5,013 nt of DNA, taken from contig JAJYOS010000509.1 in NCBI GenBank assembly GCA_021796055.1, forward strand, positions 323 to 5,335. The letters run 5' to 3'. Of the stretch, positions 1 to 5,013 are shown piece after piece (positions within the stretch are counted from its first letter, which is position 1; every line of letters begins with the position of its first letter). The position numbers and the translations under genes are program-made. This DNA comes from Bacteroidota bacterium. Lineage in GTDB: Bacteria > Bacteroidota > Kryptoniia > Kryptoniales > JAKASW01. The notes under the pieces are model-generated. The model searched no databases. It was not told where the DNA came from and saw only the letters and a program-made list of their open reading frames with translations.

Positions 1-546
1 GTCGACTGCCGGATCGACGACTATAGCGTCGTGAAGCGGATTATCCGGCCGGAGTACGATCTTCTTTCCCTGCCGGCCGTATCTTTTCACGGTGACGCCG
101 TCCTCGACGCGCGCGACGACGATGTCATTGTCTTTCACATCCTGTACTTTTCTGAAAAACACCACCGAGCCGTCTGCGATACCGGCGTTTACCATGCTGT
201 CGCCGACGACGTAGATTCCCCTGTCGCCGGTTCTCAGTCCGAGCGTGCCGCGCGCGTCAAAATATTCCTTCGGATCCTCGTCGACGATCCTCGGTGTGCC
301 GCCTCTCGCCGCGGCGTAGATCGGGATGCGGCTTTCTTTCCTGGTCACGCGCAGGACACGCGACCGTCCGGCTTCCCTTCTTATCAAGCTCTTCTTTTCG
401 AGCATCCTGAGGAGTTTCTGAACGGCGCCTATCGTCACGCCGATTGCCGCGCCGATCTCGCGGAAACTCGGCGCGTAGCCGTTTTCACGCGTGAATTCCT
501 CTATAAAATCGAGGGCTTCTTTCTGGCGTTCCGTTATTTCTTTCAT
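1..546 (-). CDS. lexA: LexA-family SOS repressor / S24 autopeptidase, 3' end cut by window edge
   Basis: This is a transcriptional repressor of the DNA-damage (SOS) regulon that is normally inactivated by RecA-stimulated self-cleavage in the cytoplasm. The 182 visible residues align almost end to end with E. coli LexA (202 aa), so about 20 C-terminal residues lie outside the window. Residues 1-65 form the winged helix-turn-helix (ITERQKEALDFI, then GYAPSFREIGAAIGV, then RMLEKKSLIRRE). Residues 74-182 form the S24 peptidase domain, with nucleophile Ser117 in VVGDSM and general-base Lys154 in VTVKRY. The Ser-Lys spacing of 37 residues equals that of E. coli (119/156). The cleavage loop reads IPIYAAARGGTP (74-85). 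By spacing to Ser117, the scissile pair is Gly82-Gly83 instead of Ala-Gly, which is unusual. The ATG at 546-544 is chosen because it matches the family N-terminus and has GGAG seven bases upstream. An ATG 28 bases further upstream is out of frame. The gene has its own promoter with an overlapping palindrome, so autoregulation is likely. Confidence 0.95.
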   Translation of the reverse strand, partial: MKEITERQKEALDFIEEFTRENGYAPSFREIGAAIGVTIGAVQKLLRMLEKKSLIRREAGRSRVLRVTRKESRIPIYAAARGGTPRIVDEDPKEYFDARGTLGLRTGDRGIYVVGDSMVNAGIADGSVVFFRKVQDVKDNDIVVARVEDGVTVKRYGRQGKKIVLRPDNPLHDAIVVDPAVD

Positions 547-586
547 TTTTCCACTCCACTTTCCCGCTCCGCATGTTTTCGCGGAT

Positions 587-604
587 GGTATACAAATGTA
601 TACC
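587..604. promoter_or_regulatory. Probable LexA operator: 18-base palindrome in the lexA promoter
   Basis: The sequence GGTATACAAATGTATACC has perfect 8-base arms around a 2-base centre. It lies 41 bases upstream of the lexA ATG and overlaps the likely -10 region, the expected place for an autoregulatory operator. It does not match the E. coli box (CTGT-N8-ACAG) or the Gram-positive box (GAAC-N4-GTTC). That LexA binds here is inferred from position and symmetry. Another dimeric repressor is possible. Confidence 0.55.
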
Positions 605-623
605 CGCACGGTTTAAAAGTCAA
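595..623 (-). promoter_or_regulatory. Predicted lexA promoter (sigma70-like)
   Basis: On the minus strand a -35 hexamer TTGACT (623-618, five of six consensus bases) is followed after 17 bases by TACATT (600-595, four of six). A shorter 15-base spacing would use TATACA (602-597). Either choice puts the -10 inside the 587-604 palindrome. The predicted leader is about 45 bases and includes a small inverted repeat, TCCGC/GCGGA (568-572/581-585). The -35 is convincing; the exact -10 is uncertain. Confidence 0.5.
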
Positions 624-660
624 GTGAATTGGATTTCACGACCTGAAGGGCCATTTAGAC

Positions 661-702
661 AAAAACGCCAGGACTCGACGTTTAACCGTTCGCGTCCTGG
701 CG
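661..702 (-). terminator. Intrinsic terminator of the GH47 gene
   Basis: A perfect 9-base stem CGCCAGGAC/GTCCTGGCG (666-674 and 694-702) is followed on the minus strand by TTTTTGTCT (665-657). The gene ends at 742, so the hairpin starts 40 bases after the stop. The tract does not form a good terminator on the plus strand. It separates the GH47 transcript from lexA. Confidence 0.8.
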
Positions 703-705
703 CCT

Positions 706-729
706 CCGCCCGCCGTGCCCACCGGGCGG
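706..729. repeat. GC-rich hairpin between the GH47 stop and its terminator
   Basis: The arms CCGCCCG (706-712) and CGGGCGG (723-729) form a perfect 7-base stem with a 10-base loop. It lies between the stop codon at 742 and the terminator stem at 702, with no T-tract of its own on the minus strand. It may protect the mRNA 3' end or act as an extra pause hairpin; the role is inferred. Confidence 0.5.
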
Positions 730-741
730 GGAATTCCGGAA

Positions 742-2130
742 CTATTTGAAGTTCTTATGGAGAGGGTGCGCTTCCGTGTTGAAAATAATATCATGGAAAT
801 TCAGCGTCGACGCGGGTGCGAATGTCAGGTAAAGATACTTCAGCGTCTCGGCGAACATGTAACTCGGCGTATCGTTAATCTTCTCTTTCGTGATCACGCT
901 CTTCAGAGACGCAAACCCGTGCTTCACCCTGCAATTATATACGAAGGTATTGAAGTATGTCTCCGCCCTGCAGACATATTCAGGGTTGTGCGTAAACTCG
1001 TAGAGATAATAGTTCGACTCGATATTCTCCGGGCGGAGGACATAGCCGGGACTCACGATCTTCATATTCGTATAATTGATTTGTTCCGGCTCTATGCCGT
1101 AATAAAGCCACATCTTGTAGCAGGAGTTCTCGAGTTCCTCCGCGCGTTTCAATTCTCCGCCGAGGGCAAGCTCAGCCGGGAAAAACGCGTCGAGCGCGCC
1201 GAACTGCGTCTGGTTAATGACCCCGGTATTCATATTAGCGTGGCCATACCACAGTTCTCCATCCACCTTCTGCGCGAGATACTTGTTGACCGAGGCAACG
1301 CTCACGTCCCACATGTGCTTGAATTCCTTGTCACCGAAAAGTTTCCAAGCCTTAAGAAGATACTCGAGATACGAATCGATGCCGCCGCTTATGTGGCTCT
1401 CCGGATCCACCCATTTCCCGGTCTCCACATTTATCGCCGAGCCGACGAGACCGATTTTTGACCTGCGATCGAAGAGCGCGACAACCGCCCTCTTGGCCTT
1501 CTCGAAGTAGATAGGGTTACCGGTAAGCTTGCTGAGCGTGCCAAGTTCAAGAGTCTCCGAGCCGATCTCTGCCGGGTTCGAAACAACTCCGCTCACCTTT
1601 CCAGTCTTCAGGTTCACGAACCGGTAAGGCATGCCGGTCGCCGTATTGTACACAGGCAAAAGTCGGTTAGCGAGGTCCGTGGCAAGTTCGAGAAAGCGCT
1701 TATCATGGTTAAGCTCGTATCCCGACAGCAACCCGCCCAGCATCCGTATAGTTATTTCAAAGTTTGAAACGGAGATATCTTTATCGAAAGAGAGGCTGTC
1801 ATCTATAAGCTGTTCGTCCTCCCGCGCTTCTTTTTTCAGCCCCATCAGCACCATCGTATCGTAAGCATCGACAGGAGTCATAAGGAGCGATTCGCCCTTG
1901 CCATACCAGTCGTAATATGATTTTGTCAATGGCTCGAGTTCATCGTGTCCCCAGGAGTATTTCTTATAATTGTTCCAGGCGAACAGGAACTCCTTCTTCA
2001 CTTTCTCCGCGTACTGTTGTTTGATCGAGGGCTGCGCGCAAGCGCTCACGGAGAACCCGACAAGAGCGATCGCGACGGCGCTAAGGAGCGTCACCAGATT
2101 TATTATCGTACCACTGAACCTCTGTTTCAT
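742..2130 (-). CDS. Glycoside hydrolase family 47 alpha-1,2-mannosidase, predicted secreted lipoprotein
   Basis: The 462-residue product carries the hallmark motifs of GH47, inverting, calcium-dependent exo-enzymes that remove alpha-1,2-linked mannose. In order these are WGHDELEPLTK (60-70), TPVDAYDTMVLMGL (85-98), SNFEITIRMLGGLLSGYEL (122-140, with the catalytic-acid Glu125), a LELGTLSKLTG segment (194-204), SGGIDSYLEYLLKAW (248-262, catalytic Asp252 and Glu256), the RPENIES motif (366-372, Glu368), ETLKYLYLTF (428-437) and the C-terminal FNTEAHP (450-456), whose Thr452 binds calcium in characterised members. Residues 1-30 are a signal peptide with a basic start and a hydrophobic core. VSAC (28-31) fits a lipobox with lipidation at Cys31, although signal peptidase I cleavage after ACA is also possible. 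The ATG at 2130 is preferred because AGGTG sits eight bases upstream and the signal peptide begins there. An in-frame TTG at 2196 would add 22 non-signal residues. All expected active-site motifs are present and the domain is full length, so activity is likely. The mannan or glycan substrate is not evident from context. Confidence 0.95.
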   Translation of the reverse strand: MKQRFSGTIINLVTLLSAVAIALVGFSVSACAQPSIKQQYAEKVKKEFLFAWNNYKKYSWGHDELEPLTKSYYDWYGKGESLLMTPVDAYDTMVLMGLKKEAREDEQLIDDSLSFDKDISVSNFEITIRMLGGLLSGYELNHDKRFLELATDLANRLLPVYNTATGMPYRFVNLKTGKVSGVVSNPAEIGSETLELGTLSKLTGNPIYFEKAKRAVVALFDRRSKIGLVGSAINVETGKWVDPESHISGGIDSYLEYLLKAWKLFGDKEFKHMWDVSVASVNKYLAQKVDGELWYGHANMNTGVINQTQFGALDAFFPAELALGGELKRAEELENSCYKMWLYYGIEPEQINYTNMKIVSPGYVLRPENIESNYYLYEFTHNPEYVCRAETYFNTFVYNCRVKHGFASLKSVITKEKINDTPSYMFAETLKYLYLTFAPASTLNFHDIIFNTEAHPLHKNFK

Positions 2131-2181
2131 AAGGCAAGCACCTAACTTTTTGGATGAATGATCAAATGGGGCGTGATAGTC

Positions 2182-2208
2182 CCGCTTCGGCGACAATCAC
2201 CGAAGCGG
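2182..2208. repeat. Perfect hairpin just upstream of the GH47 gene
   Basis: The arms CCGCTTCGG (2182-2190) and CCGAAGCGG (2200-2208) give a perfect 9-base stem with a 9-base loop, 52 bases before the GH47 start codon. If the TATATT at 2218-2213 is the -10 element, transcription would start near 2206 and the hairpin would sit at the very 5' end of the mRNA. It could stabilise the message or bind a regulator. On the plus strand it is followed by TTTAAATATAG, too poor in T for a confident terminator. Confidence 0.5.
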
Positions 2209-2212
2209 TTTA

Positions 2213-2240
2213 AATATAGTCATTGCTTGTCGAGCAATAA
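2213..2240 (-). promoter_or_regulatory. Tentative GH47 promoter
   Basis: A good -10-like TATATT lies at 2218-2213 on the minus strand. The best -35 at normal spacing (TTATTG, 2240-2235, 16 bases away) is weak. The spacer holds the inverted repeat ATTGCT-N5-AGCAAT (2222-2238), which could be an operator. This is the only AT-rich promoter-like stretch immediately upstream of the gene, but the call is weak. Confidence 0.3.
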
Positions 2241-2290
2241 AAGAGGAAGCGGAAAGGAGAGGTTGCGTGGGTTGGATTGAGAAATTATCA

Positions 2291-2371
2291 CCTCGCGGGT
2301 ACTCGAGATTTACCCCACTGCCTTTTAGACCCGCGAGGTTAGCTAACGGGCCCGACTTGTCGCTGGGCCCG
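2291..2371. repeat. Three abutting perfect palindromes in the leader region
   Basis: The first element is CCTCGCGGGT (2291-2300) with ACCCGCGAGG (2329-2338), a 10-base stem around a 28-base loop. Next, sharing its border base, is the self-complementary GTTAGCTAAC (2338-2347). Next, again sharing a border base, is CGGGCCC (2347-2353) with GGGCCCG (2365-2371), whose interior contains GAC-TT-GTC (2354-2361). None has a clear T-tract on either strand. The elements occupy the 355-base stretch between the small ORF and GH47, where no protein is convincing. The function is unknown; an untranslated structured RNA or a repetitive extragenic palindrome remnant are options. Confidence 0.6.
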
Positions 2372-2425
2372 CCCGCAAACGATTTACTTCTTGCCGAGGA
2401 CTTACATCTGTTTCATGACGATGTT

Positions 2426-2449
2426 CCCGGTTTCATTACCGAAGCCGGG
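2426..2449. repeat. Hairpin downstream of the small hydrophobic ORF
   Basis: The arms CCCGGTTTC (2426-2434) and GAAGCCGGG (2441-2449) pair over nine positions around the loop ATTACC, with one G-U pair if transcribed from the plus strand and one C-A mismatch on the minus strand. It lies 37 bases past the end of the 24-codon ORF but lacks a T-tract, so it is not a clear terminator. Confidence 0.4.
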
Positions 2450-2485
2450 CGTCCTGTCATAATGCGGCATTTATCGCCTAAGCGA

Positions 2486-2560
2486 TCAGGCAAAAGTCAG
2501 ACTTATTCCGAGCATAAATATGAAAGCGACAAACAATATGATCGCAATTTTCTTCATCAT
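2486..2560 (-). CDS. Possible 24-residue hydrophobic small protein or orphan signal peptide
   Basis: Translation gives MMKKIAIILFVAFIFM (residues 1-16) followed by LGISLTFA and a TGA stop. Two lysines followed by about 18 hydrophobic residues look like a single membrane span or a signal peptide with no mature part. AAAGGA lies about 10 bases upstream of the first ATG, a plausible ribosome binding site. I do not recognise a family. The combination of binding site, Met-Met-Lys-Lys start and unbroken hydrophobic core supports a real small membrane protein. Alternatives are a secretory gene truncated by decay or a chance ORF. It lies on the same strand as GH47, but 355 bases of palindrome-rich DNA separate the two. 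Confidence 0.4.
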   Translation of the reverse strand: MMKKIAIILFVAFIFMLGISLTFA

Positions 2561-2965
2561 GATAACTGATTCCTTTCCATTTGATCGATAGTGGCAAATA
2601 CGAATACAATCGTTGATACGCGTGAATGATCCCGCGAAGTGACGAGCGGACGAAAGGTTTCCGAGTGATACTTTTTTCCCCGAGAGTTTCTTCCGCCCCT
2701 CCGAGGTTCGGCGGCCTGAAGCGAAGACTTGATCTCAAAATCAGATCTTAAGGCTATATTTGGTTCGTCGCTATACATATCAATTCGAGGTTCTTGGGTA
2801 GGTAGGTGCAACGTTCATGCCAATAGGAGCCCCCCAGAACTGCCGTTCAGACAGTTGTATGCCTCCCTTCCTGCGGCGTATTGCCAATCAGATCGTGTCA
2901 AGGTGGCAAAACTCCACTGGCCTTTCCAATTTAACAGAGCCTCTTGGGCAATTTCGCATCCAAAG
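2561..2965. other. Intergenic stretch with no convincing gene
   Basis: About 400 bases between the small ORF and the propeller-gene terminator hold only short ORFs without ribosome binding sites or recognisable motifs on either strand. I see no tRNA cloverleaf and no CRISPR-like repeat. Minor structures are a GGTA triplication (near 2798-2809) and GAAC-TGCC-GTTC at 2837-2848, an isolated match to the Gram-positive LexA box. The stretch may hold the promoter for the small ORF, but no hexamer pair stands out. Confidence 0.5.
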
Positions 2966-2999
2966 ACAAACAAACCCGGCATCTCTGCCGGGCTTGTCG
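2966..2999 (-). terminator. Intrinsic terminator of the Asp-box propeller gene
   Basis: The stem CCCGGCA/TGCCGGG (2976-2982 and 2987-2993) has the tetraloop TCTC. After one mismatch it extends through ACAA/TTGT (2971-2974/2995-2998). On the minus strand the core stem is followed by TTTGTTTGTCTTTGG. It lies about 45 bases beyond the stop at 3040. A second small stem, CCGC/GCGG (3008-3011 and 3017-3020), precedes it in the transcript. Confidence 0.8.
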
Positions 3000-3039
3000 T
3001 GATTTCGCCGCTATTTGCGGGATTTAGACCATCGGGACT

Positions 3040-5013
3040 CTACATTCCGGCTTTACTGATGGACGCCTGCGTCTTCCGCCAGCGCGCCAGAAGCTCGTCC
3101 AGTTGCTTCCGGCTGTGAGCATAAACTTTCATCTCGCCCTGGGTTGGGGCGGCGTCTACTCCGTCAATCGCCGTAACCAGACTCGCGAGATGCCCTGCGA
3201 CCGAAGCAAAACTCGGATCGCCGTTATTCTGCAGACTTAGCAGCGAGTCGGCGATTGCGGATGTGAGCTTCCCCTTCTTGTCGCTCAGCAGTCTACCTAT
3301 CTCGCCGTGAGCTCCGACAGCTTGCTTCAGCGCCCTGTCAATAAGCCTGGAAATATCGAGCTGCTTCTGGAGCGCCTGCATGCTAACGTGAACTCGCGGA
3401 TCCTCTTTTACCAAGAATGGCTGCGTGTAAGCCTTCCCGTTCACCGTGAGCGTTACTGCGTACTTTCCCGGAAGTGCAAGCGGACCACGAGGATCGAGCG
3501 GCGTGCCCGCATCGACATCGTTCGTCGCGCCCGATGGCCAGACCGCGGCAATCGAGTAGTGGTACCTTAGCGCGGGAGGTCTGGGATAACGAAGATCCCA
3601 AACAAACCTGTGCGACCCGGCGTTTGCAGAGACCTTCTGCGAAGGCTTGATCCACCCAGCCTGGAAATAGCGGTGCGATGGGAGCTCGACTGGCTTCTCA
3701 TCACTTGAGAATCTGTTTACGATATTCCCCTTTGAATCCCTTATCGTTATCATGACAGGTTCGCTCGCGTCATTCTTGAGCCAGTAATCGAATATTGCGC
3801 CGGTCGGAGGATTTTGGCCGAGAGCAGTCTCCGGAGGCCAGGGGGTATCTTTGTTCTCGTCGGCACGTATACGAATCGCCACCGAAGGACGGTAAAGATG
3901 AACGGCTTGTTCAGGAAGCGCCGCCGAGATTTCGCGAAGAGGCTCCACATCGTCGAGTATCCATATCGCTCTTCCCTGCGTCCCTGCAATGAGATCATTG
4001 TCATGCACGACAAGATCATTCACGCAGACAGTGGGGAGGTTCAGCGTCAACGGATGCCAATCCGCTCCGTCATCGAACGATACAAAGACGCTCCGGTTTG
4101 TCGCCGCGTAGAGAAGTCCTTTCTTCACGGGGTCGCAGCGCACGGAGTTTACGAACTCGTTCTTGGGAAGCCCGTTCGTAATCGTCTGCCAGGTTTTGCC
4201 AAAGTTCGTCGTCTTAAGTATCAACGGCTTCGTGTACCCAAGACGCTGCGTATTGACCGCGACATACGCCGCGCCGTCTGAAAAATATGACGGGTCAATC
4301 GCGTCTATCCTGGCCCAGAGAGGGACGCTGCTCGGCGTGACATTTTTCCAATGCGCGCCGCCGTCGGTAGTAAGCTGGATCAGTCCGTCATCGGTACCTA
4401 CCCAGATAATTTTCGCGGACATTGGCGAAGGAGCGATCGTGAAAATAACACCGTATCCTGCCTTCTTGGCTTCCTTCCGGCTCGGATCGAAATAGTCTTT
4501 AGATCCCGGCACTTCTCCTGTCAGGTCCGGGCTCACTCTCTTCCAGCTGTCCCCGTTGTCGGTGGATCTCCATAGATATTGGTTGGCAACGTAAAGGGCA
4601 TGATTTCCGACTGGAGAAAAAACGAGCGGGGTGATCCATGTGTATCGATATTTGACAGTTGATTCGCGAGCGCCATAAGTGCTTAGCGGCCACGGTGAAA
4701 TCTCCGCCACCTGTCTAGTTTTATTGTTGAACCGCGAGAAATGACCGCCGAGTCCGCTGCCGAACACAAGGTTGGGATCGCCAGGTTTCGGGACATCGTA
4801 ATCGCGCTCGTCGCCGCCAACCGGGTGCCATTCGCGGAGGCTAATGACGCCGTTGGGTCCACGACTCGATATGCCCACCGTCCCATTATCCTGCTGGCCG
4901 CCGTAGATTCTGTAAGGAAACTGGTCATCAACCGCGATATGATAGAATTGCCCCGTTGGCTGGTTGTACCAGCTTGACCAAGTCTTGCCGCCGTCGACGG
5001 TGACGCAGCATCC
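3040..5013 (-). CDS. Asp-box (BNR) / VPS10-like beta-propeller protein, 5' end cut by window edge
   Basis: The frame is open from the window edge to a TAG at 3042-3040, giving 657 visible residues. Members of this family are often near 1000 residues, so several hundred N-terminal residues, including any signal peptide, are probably outside. Five Asp-boxes (S/T-x-D-x-G-x-x-W) are visible: TVDGGKTW (5-12), STDNGDSW (150-157), TTDGGAHW (215-222), the variant TTNFGKTW (268-275) and SFDDGADW (312-319). Between them lie blade-type strands such as IYGGQQDNG (36-44) and IIWVGTDDGLIQLT (202-215). The propeller ends near LIAGTQGRAIWILDD (341-355). A beta-sandwich-like part follows (about 415-535, with LPGKYAVTLTVNGK at 514-527), then a helical tail. 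No type IX secretion sorting domain is seen at the C-terminus. Such proteins are often annotated as glycosyl hydrolases or sortilin-like, but sialidase catalytic residues are not evident, so I make no enzymatic claim. A GTG at 4878 is an internal codon, not the start. It is probably extracytoplasmic. Confidence 0.85.
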   Translation of the reverse strand, partial: GCCVTVDGGKTWSSWYNQPTGQFYHIAVDDQFPYRIYGGQQDNGTVGISSRGPNGVISLREWHPVGGDERDYDVPKPGDPNLVFGSGLGGHFSRFNNKTRQVAEISPWPLSTYGARESTVKYRYTWITPLVFSPVGNHALYVANQYLWRSTDNGDSWKRVSPDLTGEVPGSKDYFDPSRKEAKKAGYGVIFTIAPSPMSAKIIWVGTDDGLIQLTTDGGAHWKNVTPSSVPLWARIDAIDPSYFSDGAAYVAVNTQRLGYTKPLILKTTNFGKTWQTITNGLPKNEFVNSVRCDPVKKGLLYAATNRSVFVSFDDGADWHPLTLNLPTVCVNDLVVHDNDLIAGTQGRAIWILDDVEPLREISAALPEQAVHLYRPSVAIRIRADENKDTPWPPETALGQNPPTGAIFDYWLKNDASEPVMITIRDSKGNIVNRFSSDEKPVELPSHRYFQAGWIKPSQKVSANAGSHRFVWDLRYPRPPALRYHYSIAAVWPSGATNDVDAGTPLDPRGPLALPGKYAVTLTVNGKAYTQPFLVKEDPRVHVSMQALQKQLDISRLIDRALKQAVGAHGEIGRLLSDKKGKLTSAIADSLLSLQNNGDPSFASVAGHLASLVTAIDGVDAAPTQGEMKVYAHSRKQLDELLARWRKTQASISKAGM

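Noticed and set aside
31..627. Plus-strand open frame of 198 codons opposite lexA
   Set aside because: It is the mirror of the lexA reading frame, has no recognisable motif and runs through the lexA promoter; the minus-strand frame matches LexA throughout.
715..1461. Plus-strand open frame of 248 codons opposite the GH47 gene
   Set aside because: The minus strand encodes conserved GH47 motifs over the same bases, so this is an antisense shadow of biased codon use.
2338..2347. GTTAGCTAAC considered as an integron attC core
   Set aside because: It does not fit the GTTRRRY/RYYYAAC core pattern, and there is no integrase or cassette structure in the window.
2557..2811. Minus-strand 84-codon frame starting at TTG whose stop overlaps the small-ORF ATG (ATGA arrangement)
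   Set aside because: No ribosome binding site, a rare start codon, no recognisable motif and low-complexity basic composition; the overlap looks coincidental.
2700..2815. Possible tRNA remnant (CTCAAAATCAG resembling a Leu anticodon arm, and nearby GAGGTTC)
   Set aside because: No acceptor stem, D-arm or T-arm pairing could be assembled around it.
2837..2848. GAAC-TGCC-GTTC, an exact match to the Gram-positive LexA box core
   Set aside because: An eight-base specification is expected by chance at appreciable frequency in a 5 kb window, it is not beside a clear promoter, and lexA's own promoter carries a different palindrome.
742..5013. GH47 (ER-type mannosidase) next to a sortilin/VPS10-like protein as a eukaryote-like glycoprotein-handling system
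   Set aside because: The two genes are separated by about 900 bases, a strong terminator and apparently separate transcription; the Asp-box fold is widespread in bacteria, so co-location alone does not support a shared function.

Overview
This is a bacterial window of roughly balanced base composition. Both complete transcription units and both genes cut by the window edges read on the minus strand. Read in minus-strand order (high to low coordinate), the layout is: a long secreted-type beta-propeller protein with Asp-box (BNR/VPS10-like) repeats whose 5' end lies outside the window (5013-3040); a strong intrinsic terminator (2966-2999); about 400 bases with no convincing gene; a possible 24-codon hydrophobic small protein (2560-2486); a palindrome-rich leader of about 355 bases; a complete family GH47 alpha-mannosidase with a signal peptide and lipobox (2130-742); an intrinsic terminator (661-702); and a promoter plus LexA-family SOS repressor whose 3' end lies outside the window (546-1).

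Nothing here fixes the taxon. Large Asp-box/VPS10-like proteins with a short beta-sandwich and helical C-terminal tail are common in Acidobacteriota, Gemmatimonadota and the Bacteroidota/Chlorobi/Ignavibacteria group. Bacterial GH47 enzymes are uncommon. The propeller protein shows no type IX secretion C-terminal domain, which weakly argues against a classical T9SS Bacteroidetes. An environmental Gram-negative from one of these phyla is the best guess, and it is inference only.

The genes look like neighbours rather than one pathway. Each is bounded by its own terminator or promoter: the propeller gene and the GH47 gene each end in a hairpin followed by a T-rich tract, and lexA has its own promoter. 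The GH47 enzyme would trim alpha-1,2-linked mannose outside the cytoplasm, the propeller protein is probably also extracytoplasmic, and LexA controls the DNA-damage response.

The points most worth attention are two. The LexA homologue keeps the Ser/Lys catalytic dyad at E. coli spacing but has Gly-Gly where the self-cleaved Ala-Gly bond should be. Its promoter carries a near-perfect 18-base palindrome that is not one of the classical SOS boxes. The leader upstream of GH47 holds a cluster of abutting perfect palindromes of unknown role. I found no CRISPR array, insertion sequence, rRNA or tRNA, and no clear evidence of an undescribed multi-gene system.
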